Positions 25,336 through 35,343 of a DNA stretch of 64,000 bases are shown one piece after another. Origin of the DNA: Numidum massiliense (GTDB lineage: Bacteria; Bacillota; Bacilli; Thermoactinomycetales; Novibacillaceae); assembly GCF_001375555.1 (NCBI RefSeq), contig NZ_CTDZ01000009.1, forward strand, positions 2,473,758 to 2,537,757, read 5' to 3'. The number at the start of each line of letters is the position of its first letter. The first letter of the stretch is position 1. The position numbers and the translations under genes are program-made. The notes beneath the pieces are model-generated. The model saw only the letters and a program-made list of their open reading frames with translations. It did not search any database and had not been told where the DNA came from.

Positions 25336-26493
25336 CTACACTCTCTCCTTTGCTGGGCGCATTTTTAGCACGTGTACCCAATTGTCGCGGTGAATGACTT
25401 CGGCTGCTTGTTCTGGCAAACGCCGAACGATTTCTTGCGTCTGAAGACCTTTTACTTGACGGAGGACGGATGCCGCATAATTGACGACACCCCTCCCGAA
25501 CGGCTCGCCGCATTCCCCCGCCACTTCGACGACGTCGCCCGCACGAAACTCACCTTCGACGCGCACGACGCCACACGGCAACAAACTGGCGTGACCACGT
25601 TTCAAGACGTACGCTGCTCCCGCATCGACGACGAGACGCCCTTTTACTTGCGAGAGGTAGGCAATCCACTGCCGTTTTCGCCCGGGAGTCGGCGCGTGCG
25701 AGCTTTCGTCCGGGTCGATGTCCGCACCGACGTACGTTCCCGTCCCGTCCCCGGCGACGACATCCGCTAACCACGTTTCCGCTGCACCTGCGCGCCCAAT
25801 GTACACCTTGACCCCGAGCGAGGATGCATACCGCGCCGCCTGAAGCTTCGAGCGCATCCCCCCCGTGCCGTACTTACTGCGCGTCGACCCTAAGCTGGCC
25901 AACAGCGAATCGCTCACTGTGTCTAAATAAGGGATCGGCTTCGCTTCCGCATCGCGTACCGGATCTTTCGTGTACAACCCGTCCGCCGTCGTCGCGAGTA
26001 TTAACCAGCACGCCTGCAAAAAACCGGCCGTTTGCGCCGCCAAAAAATCGTTATCTCCCCAACGGATTTCCGCTGTCGACACCGAATCGTTCTCATTAAT
26101 AATTGGGACGATGCCGCGCGTAAGCAATAAGTTGATCGTATGAAAGGCATTCCCACACCGCTCGCGGTCGGAAAAGTCGCTGCGCGTCAACAGCACTTGC
26201 GCCACTTCGACTCCGTAGTCGTTGAACGACTGTCGGTAGTGCTCGATTAAAATGCCTTGCCCGACCGCGGCCGCCGCTTGTTTTTCTTTCACCGACTGCG
26301 GACGAGTATTCAAACCGAGCAGGCGGTAACCGCAGGCGACTGCACCGGAAGAGATGACGACGACCCGCATCCCGCGGCGTCGCATGTAAGCAATTTGTCG
26401 CACGATGCGTCGCATTTTAGGCAGCGATAATTCACCGTCAGCTGTCGCAAGCGATGAACTTCCAATTTTTACAACCGCAATCCCTTCGTCCAC
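25336..26493 (-). CDS. proB: Glutamate 5-kinase with C-terminal PUA domain
   Basis: About 385 residues: an amino-acid kinase domain (VVKIGSSSLA at the start, SSGAVACGYRLL, NENDSVSTAEIRWGDND, KYGTGGMRSKLQAARYA) and a C-terminal PUA domain (about 285-370). It phosphorylates glutamate, the committed and proline-inhibited step. GTG 26493 has AGGGGGG 7 nt upstream; the TTG at 26499 is too near that site. It is the first gene after the T-box leader, so operon expression rises when tRNA-Pro is uncharged. Confidence 0.95.
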   Translation of the reverse strand: MDEGIAVVKIGSSSLATADGELSLPKMRRIVRQIAYMRRRGMRVVVISSGAVACGYRLLGLNTRPQSVKEKQAAAAVGQGILIEHYRQSFNDYGVEVAQVLLTRSDFSDRERCGNAFHTINLLLTRGIVPIINENDSVSTAEIRWGDNDFLAAQTAGFLQACWLILATTADGLYTKDPVRDAEAKPIPYLDTVSDSLLASLGSTRSKYGTGGMRSKLQAARYASSLGVKVYIGRAGAAETWLADVVAGDGTGTYVGADIDPDESSHAPTPGRKRQWIAYLSQVKGRLVVDAGAAYVLKRGHASLLPCGVVRVEGEFRAGDVVEVAGECGEPFGRGVVNYAASVLRQVKGLQTQEIVRRLPEQAAEVIHRDNWVHVLKMRPAKERV

Positions 26494-26555
26494 AACCAAT
26501 CCCCCCTAAGGAAACAAGCGAAAAACAGCACTATTCAGTCATCCATCTATATAAC

Positions 26556-26830
26556 AAAAAAACTCCTTCGATCCTCTAAAGGACGAAAGAGTTACTTCCG
26601 CGGTACCACCTTTATAAACAGCGACAGCTGTTCACTTTAACCGCCAGCGCTTGTCGCGCGACGTCCGCTTGCTAACAGGGACGGCACCCTGGACAAGTTA
26701 AATCCTTGCCAGCATCCGGGATGGGTTCGAAAAATGACTTCTGACCAACTCTTTCAGCCGCCGAAGTTGGCTCTCTGACAGGGTCATTTTTCTACTAGTC
26801 CCTTCATCGCTCTCGTTCGTTTAATGATTG
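26556..26830 (-). promoter_or_regulatory. T-box leader of proBAC, probably proline-specific
   Basis: The minus strand carries the T-box GGTGGTACCGCGG (26598-26610) and the terminator AACTCTTTCGTCC...GGATCGAAGGAGTT with seven T (26556-26593). Stem I is recognisable: GAAAAATGAC pairs with GTCATTTTTC, and the loop below it has AGTA on the 5' side and GAACCCA on the 3' side. Both triplets that could be the specifier there, CCC or CCA, code for proline, which agrees with the operon's function. Uncharged tRNA-Pro would favour the antiterminator. Confidence 0.92.
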
Positions 26831-26836
26831 CCATCC

Positions 26837-26865
26837 ATTATGCCTTGAATAAGTATCGTTGTCAA
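26837..26865 (-). promoter_or_regulatory. Sigma-A promoter of the proBAC leader
   Basis: -35 TTGACA (26860-26865), 17-nt spacer, -10 CATAAT (26837-26842). Confidence 0.85.
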
Positions 26866-26934
26866 GTGTTTTTTTCGTGTAAAAAGTTTCCGTGGTTCAT
26901 TTTCGGTGATTAAATACACACGATATACACACGA

Positions 26935-27384
26935 TTAGTTAGACAATACTGGTGGGTCCGCTTCATAGTGAAAATACACTTCTTTCTCCAAGGCGCTTGA
27001 GCAGGTACATTGAAAACCGAGATTGTGGTAAAATTCCATTAACTTCTTTGTACCGTCGTCAACCATGATGAGTAGCTTTTTGGCACCCTTTTGGTAAAAC
27101 CGTGCCTCGAGTGCCGCGACGAGCTGGCGTCCGATCCCTTGGTTCTGGTAGGCGGGATTAACCGCTAAACAGTAAAAAAAGCCACGGCTGCCGTCTTTCG
27201 TCCCCATAATCGCTCCTACCACTTCGCTATTGTGCTCAGCGACGAGGACTAAATCGCGGTCGTGGGCGAGTTGGTTGGCCAACGTATTTAATGTCTGGGC
27301 CTCTCTTTCCTCTGTGGCGGTTTGGGACCAAATCTCAATGACATCCCGATAATCAGAAAGTTTAAAAGAACGAATGTTTACCAT
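26935..27384 (-). CDS. GNAT-family N-acetyltransferase
   Basis: 149 residues with the acetyl-CoA-binding pattern NPAYQNQGIGRQLVAAL (motif A, R/Q-x-x-G-x-G/A) and the C-terminal FYHNLGFQ strand. Length and layout resemble YpeA/RimI-like proteins; the substrate is unknown. GGAGGG precedes ATG 27384. It sits between the proBAC leader and a divergent MATE gene and appears to be its own transcription unit. Confidence 0.85.
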   Translation of the reverse strand: MVNIRSFKLSDYRDVIEIWSQTATEEREAQTLNTLANQLAHDRDLVLVAEHNSEVVGAIMGTKDGSRGFFYCLAVNPAYQNQGIGRQLVAALEARFYQKGAKKLLIMVDDGTKKLMEFYHNLGFQCTCSSALEKEVYFHYEADPPVLSN

Positions 27385-27468
27385 CGCGATTCCCTCCTCA
27401 TTCCCGTATATGTTAGTTTACAGGACGCGCGGTGTTATGACAATTTTCTTTTTTATCCTCGCCCCTAC

Positions 27469-27495
27469 TTGAAAGCGCAATCCATTTGTTATAAT
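27469..27495 (+). promoter_or_regulatory. Putative promoter of the MATE gene
   Basis: A consensus -10 TATAAT (27490-27495) with TTGAAA (27469-27474) at a short 15-nt spacing, or CTTGAA at 16 nt. The start codon follows 45 nt downstream. Confidence 0.5.
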
Positions 27496-27539
27496 AAGGC
27501 CGATATCGATTGAAACTTTTTTTTGGAAGGAACCGTTCT

Positions 27540-28904
27540 GTGGCTCTTATATCAGCTAAAACACCGCAAACAAAAAAAGATATTCGCCGCGAAATCGCCT
27601 GGCTCGCCTTTCCTGCGATCGGGGAAATGATGCTGCAAATGATCGTCAGTATGACCGACGTCGCCTTCGTCGGTCGGTTAGGTGCTAACGAGCTCGCAGC
27701 GATCGGCATCGCGACAAACATATTTTTTACCCTCTTGTTTATTTTTGCCGCTATCGGCGTCGGCGCTACCGCGATTATCGCGCGTGCATTCGGGGCAGGT
27801 GACGCCAAACAGGCGAACTATGTCGCCGGACAGGCGTTTACACTCGGGCTCGGCATCGCTGCCGTCGCCTCATTACTCGGTTTTTTTTACGCCGAGTCGT
27901 TGATGGGCTTTTTCTCACGGGATCCGGAAGTGATCGCACACGGTGTGGCATACCTCGAAGTGGTCGCCCTTCCGTCCGTTTTTATGCTCGTCTATTTCGT
28001 CATGCGCGGGGTCGTCATCGGGTCGGGGAACACGAAACTCCCTTTGTTGCTCGCCGTGCTCATCTCGATCATTAACATTACGGGCAACTACGTGTTAATT
28101 TACGGGAAATGGGGTTTTCCACGGCTTGGAGTCGCCGGTGCCGCTTGGTCGACGTCACTTTCGCTATCGGTCGCCAGCCTCATTCTCATTGCGGTCATGT
28201 TCAGCGGCAAAATACGTGTGCACTTACAGTTTCGCGATGTCATACGCCCGCACTGGCAGACGATGAAGCGCATTTTGCGCTTAAGTATTCCCGCCCAGTT
28301 GGAAGAGCTGATGCGCGGCGGCGGGAACTTACTCGTCACCTTAATCATCAGCCTCAGTATGGGCGCACTCGCATACGCGGCACACACAGTCGCAATTTCC
28401 GTCGAATCGCTATCGTTCATGCCAGGAATCGGCTTTGCCATCGCTTCGACTGCCTTAGTCGGGCAGGCGCTCGGGGCTAAACTTCACGAGCGAGCCGAAC
28501 GCATCGGCTGGGAAGCGACGAAAATGACGGTCGCCGTCATGAGTGTGTTCGGACTCACTTTTTTAGTGTTATCCGAACCGATCGTCCGCCTGTTTACAAA
28601 CGACGCCACCGTCATTCCAATCGCTGCGTTATTAATCAAAATCTCTGCCCTCGAACAGCCGCTCATGGCGTTAGAATTTGTACTCGCTGGCGCGCTACGC
28701 GGCGCAGGTGACACGCGCTGGGCACTGTACATTACGCTAATCGGCAACTGGTGCATTCGCATCCCCGGTTTGCTCTTGGTCGTATTCGTCTTCGGAGGGG
28801 GCATTTACGCGATTTGGGTCGTTTTCGTCATCGATTGGCTCATCCGCGCGTCGATCGCTGTATGGCGTTTCCGCTCTGGTAAGTGGAAAACGATCGATGT
28901 ATAA
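27540..28904 (+). CDS. MATE-family multidrug/Na+ antiporter
   Basis: About 454 residues with twelve predicted membrane helices in two similar halves. Family segments include FPAIGEMMLQMIVSMTDVAFVG, ATAIIARAFGAGD and, in the second half, LRLSIPAQLEELMRGG and ALRGAGDTRWALY. MATE proteins export cationic drugs or metabolites in exchange for Na+ or H+. GTG 27540 is chosen because GGAAGGA lies 8 nt upstream; the longer frame from 27510 has no site. Confidence 0.9.
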   Translation: MALISAKTPQTKKDIRREIAWLAFPAIGEMMLQMIVSMTDVAFVGRLGANELAAIGIATNIFFTLLFIFAAIGVGATAIIARAFGAGDAKQANYVAGQAFTLGLGIAAVASLLGFFYAESLMGFFSRDPEVIAHGVAYLEVVALPSVFMLVYFVMRGVVIGSGNTKLPLLLAVLISIINITGNYVLIYGKWGFPRLGVAGAAWSTSLSLSVASLILIAVMFSGKIRVHLQFRDVIRPHWQTMKRILRLSIPAQLEELMRGGGNLLVTLIISLSMGALAYAAHTVAISVESLSFMPGIGFAIASTALVGQALGAKLHERAERIGWEATKMTVAVMSVFGLTFLVLSEPIVRLFTNDATVIPIAALLIKISALEQPLMALEFVLAGALRGAGDTRWALYITLIGNWCIRIPGLLLVVFVFGGGIYAIWVVFVIDWLIRASIAVWRFRSGKWKTIDV

Positions 28905-28987
28905 CTGACACTGCGCGGAATCTATATGGTGAGCCTGTTCAATGTTTGTTGCTGCTTCCTTTTACCGCCGTACCTACTCTGCGGCAC

Positions 28988-30433
28988 TTAACGGGCCCGT
29001 TTCCCTTTCCCCTTGCGGGGAACAAACGCACCGCCTCCCCGTTTGCGATTGCGCCCGTCTTGGCGGCCGCTGTGCGGCCATTTTCCTTTTCCCTTTCCTT
29101 TAAACGGCTTTTCCCACAGCGGTTTTTCGGCTGTTAACTGAACGGGACTCGTATCCGGTTCTTTCGTAATCATTTTTAGAGCAGCGGAAAGGAGGGTCAC
29201 CGAGTCGTGGTCTCCTAACAAATTGGTCGCCAACTGTTTGTACGCCGCCGTATCGCCTGCATCGACAACGGCAAGCAGTTTCTCCATCGCGACCCGCTGC
29301 TGACCTTCGAACGCCTCAGCTAACGTCGGAATCGGCTTGCGCACCATTTTGCGCTTACTCACTTGCTCGATTTTTTTAAGCAGCCCAACTTCGCGCGGCG
29401 TGACGAACGTCGTGGCGATCCCTGCCTTGCCCGCGCGCCCCGTTCGCCCGACTCGGTGGACATAACTCTCCGGGTCTTGCGGGATATCGAAGTTGTACAC
29501 ATGGGTGACCCCGCTAATGTCGAGGCCGCGTGCGGCCACGTCCGTTGCGACTAACACGTCGATATCACCTGTTTTAAACTGTCGCAACACTCTCGACCGT
29601 TTCAGCTGGCTCAAATCGCCGTGAATGCCCTCAACGGAGTAACCGCGCTTGTTCAAAGACTCATATAGCTCATCTACCCGCCGTTTGGTCCGCCCAAAGA
29701 CGATCGCCAGTTCGGGTAATTGAATGTCCAGCAAGCGACAGAGTACATCAAATTTCTCCCTTTCGCGCACTTCGATCACGTGTTGCTCGATGTTGGGGAC
29801 GGTCATTTCCTTTGCTTTGATTCTTATAAGTTCGGGGTCTTTCATAAATTTCTCCGCTAAGTGCTGAATCGTTTTCGGCATCGTCGCGGAAAACAGCAAC
29901 GTTTGTCGTTCGTTCGGGATTTCCTGCAAAATTGTTTCAATATCCTCAATGAAACCCATGTTAAGCATTTCATCCGCTTCGTCCAACACGACGCACGTCG
30001 TATCGTCAAACCGAATGGTGCGCCGCCGCATGTGATCGATCAATCGACCGGGCGTTCCGACGATTACCTGCGGCCGTTTCTTTAGTGCTCTTATTTGTCG
30101 GTCAATTTGTTGCCCACCATAAATCGGCAAAGCGCGAACCTGTTTAAACTGGCCAATCTTATTTAGTTCTTCCGCAACTTGTATAGCCAATTCCCTCGTC
30201 GGCGTAATCACGACCGCCTGAATTTTGTGCACGTCTGCGTCTACTAGCTCGATCAGCGGGATTCCGAAAGCGGCTGTTTTCCCTGTTCCCGTCTGCGCCT
30301 GACCGATAATATCCACCCCTTGCAACGCCTTCGGGATCGTCTCCAGTTGGATCGGCGTCGCTTCTTCAAAGCCCATATTGCCAATGGCGCGGGTTATGGG
30401 AAAACTCAATCCTAACTCATAAAAAGTTGTCAC
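28988..30433 (-). CDS. cshA: DEAD-box RNA helicase CshA
   Basis: 481 residues with the complete motif set: Q motif FEEATPIQ, Walker [42 protein letters not shown] and [13 protein letters not shown] tail of about 60 residues rich in Lys, Gly and Arg should bind RNA. Length and tail match CshA (YdbR), which takes part in mRNA decay with RNase Y and in ribosome assembly, especially in the cold. GTG 30433 with AAGGAG about 11 nt upstream is the start. It converges with the MATE gene and no terminator is obvious between them. Confidence 0.92.
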   Translation of the reverse strand: MTTFYELGLSFPITRAIGNMGFEEATPIQLETIPKALQGVDIIGQAQTGTGKTAAFGIPLIELVDADVHKIQAVVITPTRELAIQVAEELNKIGQFKQVRALPIYGGQQIDRQIRALKKRPQVIVGTPGRLIDHMRRRTIRFDDTTCVVLDEADEMLNMGFIEDIETILQEIPNERQTLLFSATMPKTIQHLAEKFMKDPELIRIKAKEMTVPNIEQHVIEVREREKFDVLCRLLDIQLPELAIVFGRTKRRVDELYESLNKRGYSVEGIHGDLSQLKRSRVLRQFKTGDIDVLVATDVAARGLDISGVTHVYNFDIPQDPESYVHRVGRTGRAGKAGIATTFVTPREVGLLKKIEQVSKRKMVRKPIPTLAEAFEGQQRVAMEKLLAVVDAGDTAAYKQLATNLLGDHDSVTLLSAALKMITKEPDTSPVQLTAEKPLWEKPFKGKGKGKWPHSGRQDGRNRKRGGGAFVPRKGKGKRAR

Positions 30434-30621
30434 TAAACGTTCTTCTCCTTAAGTACTCGAAGTACTCGATTTATTACTCTACCTTCACCAACTTCGTTTA
30501 CCAATAAACATCGCAAGTAGCTGAGAGCAACTGTACAAGTATATCCCGCCACTTAACGATTGGCAAACAGGATCCATACAAACCTTTCACGACTATACGT
30601 GGTAACTAACACATTCCCACA

Positions 30622-30650
30622 ACAAAAAAACGGGGCCTTTACGCCCCTAT
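30622..30650 (-). terminator. Terminator after the M24 peptidase
   Basis: GGGGC, loop GTAAAG, GCCCC on the minus strand, followed by a run of seven T. Confidence 0.88.
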
Positions 30651-30675
30651 TTGCTTTACCTTAAAAAGAAAGTGT

Positions 30676-31782
30676 TTACCCTAACCGTTGCAGATTTTTC
30701 GGAAAAGTCGTTAACACTTCCACTTCTCCGTCAGCGCCCAGGTACACGTCGTCTTCGATGCGGACGCCGCCGAGGCCCGGTACGTAAATACCCGGCTCGA
30801 TTGTGAACAGCAGCCCCGGCATCATCGCCAATTCATTCTCGCCGTGAATCGAGGGCGCTTCGTGTACTTCCAGTCCAAGCCCGTGGCCAACGCGGTGATT
30901 AAAATACTTGCCGTAACCACACTCTTCAATGTATTCCCGGGCGGCACGGTCGAGCGAACCGATCGGTTGGCCGACTTGCACAGCGGCAATCGCCCGCTCG
31001 TTCGCTGCGCGCACCGTCTCGTATATTTCTTCCTGCCGAGCTGTCCCTTCTCCGACGATAAACGTACGCGAAATATCGGAACAGTAGCCGTCCTTAAACA
31101 CGCCCATATCGAACAAGAGGAAGTCCCCGGACTGAATGCGGCGCTGCCCGGGACTACCGTGCGGTAAAGCGGAGTTTTCGCCGGACAACACTGTCGTCGC
31201 AAACGCTGGACCGTCGGCACCGAGCACCTTCATTTGGTACTCGAACTCTGCTGTCAGTTCTAACTCGCTCATCCCCACGGTGAATCTTTCTAGTCCTCGC
31301 AGGAGTACTTGCTCGATCGTCGCGACGGCTTCCCGCACGAAGGCAATCTCCTGCGGCGCTTTTTTCAACCGCTGCTGGGCAATAAATGGTGCGATATCGA
31401 CATAGCTCGCCGCGGAAAAAACGCCAGACAGCGCTTCGTACTGTGCGAGGCTGACGATATCTTTTTCCACGCCGTACAGTCGCACGTCACCCGCTACCGC
31501 GGCTCTCAGTTTATCGTACGGATCGTCCGTATCCGCCACGGGAATAATTCCGTCTACTCGAGCTGCTTGCTCAGCAGCGGCCACGTCGAGCGCCGGGACG
31601 AATAGGGTGACGCGCTCACGCTTGTTGTCGACAGCGAGTGCCATAAACCGTTCATGTGGATCGGAATAAAAACCAGTATAATAGCAAATGTTCGTCGGTG
31701 AGGTGACGAACGCAACGTCAATCGCTTCGTTGTGTAAAAACTTGCGGAAGCGATTTAAGCGCGTTTCAAAAATGTGGGCCAT
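30676..31782 (-). CDS. M24-family Xaa-Pro peptidase
   Basis: About 368 residues: an N-terminal creatinase-type domain (1-130) and a pita-bread catalytic domain. The five metal ligands are in LLFDMGVF (Asp), CSDISRTF (Asp), GHGLGLEVHE (His), FTIEPGIY (Glu) and VRIEDDV (Glu). It removes or splits residues next to proline (PepP/PepQ, YqhT-like). ATG 31782 follows GGGGTG by 8 nt; the upstream GTG in frame is too close to the site. Confidence 0.92.
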   Translation of the reverse strand: MAHIFETRLNRFRKFLHNEAIDVAFVTSPTNICYYTGFYSDPHERFMALAVDNKRERVTLFVPALDVAAAEQAARVDGIIPVADTDDPYDKLRAAVAGDVRLYGVEKDIVSLAQYEALSGVFSAASYVDIAPFIAQQRLKKAPQEIAFVREAVATIEQVLLRGLERFTVGMSELELTAEFEYQMKVLGADGPAFATTVLSGENSALPHGSPGQRRIQSGDFLLFDMGVFKDGYCSDISRTFIVGEGTARQEEIYETVRAANERAIAAVQVGQPIGSLDRAAREYIEECGYGKYFNHRVGHGLGLEVHEAPSIHGENELAMMPGLLFTIEPGIYVPGLGGVRIEDDVYLGADGEVEVLTTFPKNLQRLG

Positions 31783-31840
31783 AAAACACACACCCCTTTA
31801 CTAGTTGAAAAATGATGTAGCAGCATCCTCATTGTATAAA

Positions 31841-31872
31841 GCAACCCCGGCCACTGACAATACCGGGGTTGT
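31841..31872 (-). terminator. Terminator after the M6 protease
   Basis: ACAACCCCGG pairs with CCGGGGTTGC on the minus strand, around a 12-nt loop; a short T-rich tract (CTTTAT) follows. Confidence 0.75.
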
Positions 31873-31934
31873 GTGCTCGCTCTCTTGAGTGGAACGATGA
31901 GGGAGCCGCTGCAACTTGTTCGCTTATTCGCGCA

Positions 31935-34313
31935 CTACTTGCGGTCGCGGGAAAGTTTAATTTTCACGACACCGCGCTCTTTATCTTTACTTGTCTCTAA
32001 CACGCGCACGTTTAGGCCGTATTTCGGAATGTTGCGTCCTGCATCGGGAATTAACTTGCTGCTGTAGCTCTTGCGGTCGCTAAACTCTTTGTACGCCTTC
32101 ACGTGATTGTCTTTTAACGTGACGCCTAGCTGTTCGCGCATGTCGAGATACATTTTTTTCCCTTTGTTGATGTTGAACGCGGCGTCGTGAATTTGGTACC
32201 TCGTTCCCGCTACTGATTTATCACTCCACTTTAGAACTTTTTGATCCGCATCCACAACTCCGAGAAAACCGTCGCCCGGGTGAATCCCGACCCAATTGTA
32301 CTCGTAGTTGTCGTCGACGTACCAGACGACGAGACCCGGATCGTACGACATGAAGTTATCGCCGACAGCGATGCGCGAAAGTCCAGCGTCCGCCCCAGTA
32401 TGAGTACGCCACTCAAGTAAATAGTAGTGATCCGTGTAGCGCTTTCCGTTGTCGCGCGTAAACCCGTCTAACACGAAGGCCGAATCGCCTTCCGCGTTGT
32501 CAAACAACAGTTCTTTCCCGTCTGCTGTCACGCGAATGTCATCAAGGTAAATACCTGCCTCCACCACGTAGCGGTCTGTCCAGTAATTAAAACGCAACTC
32601 GATTTTTTTCCCCGCATAGGCGGACAGATCAAAGGCGGCATCGACCCAACCGTCGGAAAATCCGGTAATGCCGTCACCGGGGTTTTGCCCGTTCGGATTG
32701 TCCTTAGTCGTTATATTTCCCGAGACAGTCACCCATTGATCCGCACCCGCTTCTTTCACTTGCACGGTCGCGTAATCCCAATGTTCCTCGATTTCGTACC
32801 ACGTTTTGAAAGTGAGCGACGCCTGATTTGCTCCAGTTAAATCGAGTGCCGTCGTCATCGACGTGTCCGCACTGAGGTCTCGTCCACCGAAATAGACGTA
32901 CTTCCCGCTGTACGGCTTTGTGATGACTGTTTCTTTTTTCGGCAAGTCAACGCGCACGGCGTCGTTGTTCTGCCCTTTCGTACTCGCTTGGTCGAGTAAC
33001 ACCTCGGTTCCTTTTTTGTCGAGCGAGTCAATGTACACGGTCGTACCGCTCAACCAGTTACCGCCAACCGTCGCTTGCAGCCGCTCTTTCGCCCACGCAC
33101 TGTAGCCAGACGGCTCCGTTCCCGCGATTTTTCCCGTCCAACTACCGCTGGCCATGATCGACCAGTACGACACTGGCTCACCGCGACCCGTATACTGGGT
33201 GTCGTATTCGTCCGGAAGTCCTAAGTCGTGGGAGTACTCGTGAGCTAAAATTCCAGCTGCACTGTCTTCCGCGACCACCGTGTAATCGTACGCCGCCATT
33301 TGCCCATCCCAGTAGTCCACTTCAGCTTCTGTGCCCGGGATCGGAGTAACCTGACCGAGGTTCCAACGGTGAGACCAAATCGCATCGGGACCGAGCGCGC
33401 CACCGCCTGCTTCCTCACCGATACCGGCGTGGACGATCATGACGTGGTCGACGATGCCGTCCGGTTCGCGGTAATTGCCGGTGCCACTCAAGTCGTAACG
33501 ATCTTCTTGGTCAAACTGACTCAAGTCGACTGCGGGATCTTCCGCGGCTTTGGACAGAGCCTCGACGACGAGTTCTCGCGGCCGCGCATCGTTCCCATTC
33601 TCGTCGGGCACATTCCCGCCGTAGTACGCGGCCTGGTGATCTGCCGTGTACCAACCGGCCACAGCACCTTCAATCGTATAGCTGCCGCCCGATTGCTCTT
33701 CCAAATACTGTTTGACCGATTGCAACCGCTTTCCATTTGGTCCGACGTAACCGTTTTCGCCGAACAGCATCTCTTCGTAATGCTTGCGGTCGAAGTTCTT
33801 ATAATACATGTCCGTTTCGCCCGGTGCGATGTTATTGTGTTTGAAGTCGGGGTAATCGATTAAGACGACGAGCACTTTATCTTTGCGCACTTCGCCGTTC
33901 CACTGCTGCGGGGCGACCGGATCGACCCCTTTTTTCTTTTTCTCTTTGTGCTTATGATGTTTGTGCAAACCGATTTTGTCGTGCGCTTTCGCCACGCGCT
34001 CGCGCACTTTGCGCGCTTCTTTCGCGAGCTCCCCATCATCGCTGCGGGTATTCGCTTCCTTTTTTTCCAAATAATGTTGCAACGCTTCTTCTGCTTCTTC
34101 TGGCGTTGCATCTTCATCCAACGTGCCGATATTTTTTAACATGTCGATCAATTTCTCTTCGTTAGCGATCGCTAGATCGACTGGTGCCCCGCCAGAACTT
34201 GCACCGACCGCCTCTGCTTGCGCCATCGCCTGTGGCAAAGCAGCTCCCGCCGTCAAAGTGCTAATTCCTAAAATGAGTGCAATAAAAATAGGTAGAAATT
34301 TCTGTTTGAACAA
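31935..34313 (-). CDS. Secreted M6 metalloprotease, immune inhibitor A type
   Basis: About 792 residues. A signal peptide (FLPIFIALILGISTLTAGAALPQAMAQA) is followed by a propeptide-like charged region to about 130, an M6 catalytic domain with zinc motif HEYSHDLGLPDEYD, and a C-terminal part with a MAM/jelly-roll-like domain (VYFGGRDLSAD..., DYATVQVKEAG...). The layout matches InhA of Bacillus, which degrades host antibacterial proteins and other substrates. TTG 34313 has GGGAGG 7 nt upstream and is preferred over TTG 34328. It is monocistronic; 34314-34600 upstream holds no other gene I can support. Confidence 0.92.
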   Translation of the reverse strand: MFKQKFLPIFIALILGISTLTAGAALPQAMAQAEAVGASSGGAPVDLAIANEEKLIDMLKNIGTLDEDATPEEAEEALQHYLEKKEANTRSDDGELAKEARKVRERVAKAHDKIGLHKHHKHKEKKKKGVDPVAPQQWNGEVRKDKVLVVLIDYPDFKHNNIAPGETDMYYKNFDRKHYEEMLFGENGYVGPNGKRLQSVKQYLEEQSGGSYTIEGAVAGWYTADHQAAYYGGNVPDENGNDARPRELVVEALSKAAEDPAVDLSQFDQEDRYDLSGTGNYREPDGIVDHVMIVHAGIGEEAGGGALGPDAIWSHRWNLGQVTPIPGTEAEVDYWDGQMAAYDYTVVAEDSAAGILAHEYSHDLGLPDEYDTQYTGRGEPVSYWSIMASGSWTGKIAGTEPSGYSAWAKERLQATVGGNWLSGTTVYIDSLDKKGTEVLLDQASTKGQNNDAVRVDLPKKETVITKPYSGKYVYFGGRDLSADTSMTTALDLTGANQASLTFKTWYEIEEHWDYATVQVKEAGADQWVTVSGNITTKDNPNGQNPGDGITGFSDGWVDAAFDLSAYAGKKIELRFNYWTDRYVVEAGIYLDDIRVTADGKELLFDNAEGDSAFVLDGFTRDNGKRYTDHYYLLEWRTHTGADAGLSRIAVGDNFMSYDPGLVVWYVDDNYEYNWVGIHPGDGFLGVVDADQKVLKWSDKSVAGTRYQIHDAAFNINKGKKMYLDMREQLGVTLKDNHVKAYKEFSDRKSYSSKLIPDAGRNIPKYGLNVRVLETSKDKERGVVKIKLSRDRK

Positions 34314-34604
34314 AGCGAACCCTCCCAAGATGTTTTTTTAACTTCTTATGTGTCATGCACAAGCATTTCACAAAACGAATAACTCAAAATTGCTCACCAT
34401 AAATTGAAAATGACAAAAACTATGTAGCTACTTATCTATCAAAAATAGTTTCACCTCTCCGCGATACCCATCTTTACCTCACCCCTCATGCAGGCGTAAG
34501 TATAGTCGGTCACTATAAATCTACTAACGAGCCGATTCTCGTAACGCTAGGGTAACTATATTCTACAGTAACACAAATACGTTTAATTGTCTGTCTTCAC
34601 TTTA

Positions 34605-34634
34605 AAAAAGCTGCGCGGTCGGATCTGCGCAGCA
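34605..34634 (-). terminator. Terminator of the purine permease-phosphoribosyltransferase unit
   Basis: GCTGCGC pairs with GCGCAGC on the minus strand, followed by TTTTTT. Confidence 0.88.
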
Positions 34635-34702
34635 AATTAAGTATTTAAATAAAAAAATTATACTATAACAAAATAAAAGTTTACGTATAACATCGATGTG
34701 TA

Positions 34703-35248
34703 TTATGCCGGAAATAACGGCAATTCCTCTAAAAATAAAATATCCTCGCGCTGCGCTGCCTCGCCTTCGGCCAAAATCGCCACCTTAGCTGCGACGTGGC
34801 CACCCGCTCGCTCGACGAGGGCGGCGATTGCTTGAATCGACTCACCGGTACTAATGACGTCGTCGACGATGGCGACGCGTTTACCGCGCAACGCGGCAGC
34901 GTCCACGCCGTCCAAACATAACAGCTGTTTCTTCTGCGTCGTAATCGAGACGACTTCGTCGACGAAAGGCGCCTCCATGTACGGTTTGATACTTTTACGC
35001 GCGACAATGTATTTATCCATGTGTAGCAGGCGCGACATTTCAAACGCGAGCGGGATGCCCTTCGCTTCCGCTGTCACTAAAACGTCTACTGGAGGAAGTT
35101 GTTTCACGAGTTGTCCTGCCGCTGCACAAACGAGTTCTGTGTCACCTAAAATAACGAAGCTTGCGATCGCGAGGCGTTCATTAATGGCCACGATCGGCAG
35201 TTCCCGCGTCACCCCAGCGACTTGTAACGTATAATACTGCTTGCCCAC
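34703..35248 (-). CDS. Purine phosphoribosyltransferase-like protein
   Basis: 181 residues with the PRPP-binding motif VAIVDDVISTGESIQA (about 124-139) and the substrate-side segment ...VTAEAKGIPLAFEMSRLL resembling adenine and xanthine phosphoribosyltransferases. It would turn a purine base and PRPP into a nucleotide. GTG 35248 follows AAAGGGG by 9 nt. It lies 95 nt after the permease gene without a terminator between them, so the guanine-type riboswitch probably controls both, as in xpt-pbuX. The exact base is not certain. Confidence 0.82.
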   Translation of the reverse strand: MGKQYYTLQVAGVTRELPIVAINERLAIASFVILGDTELVCAAAGQLVKQLPPVDVLVTAEAKGIPLAFEMSRLLHMDKYIVARKSIKPYMEAPFVDEVVSITTQKKQLLCLDGVDAAALRGKRVAIVDDVISTGESIQAIAALVERAGGHVAAKVAILAEGEAAQREDILFLEELPLFPA

Positions 35249-35343
35249 TTGCGGTGGCCCCTTTCATTTCTGTGAATTTTGCATGCCATCTCACTGTTTC
35301 ACATTTAATAGCAAAGTAATGGCCATAACGGATGTCCCCTTAC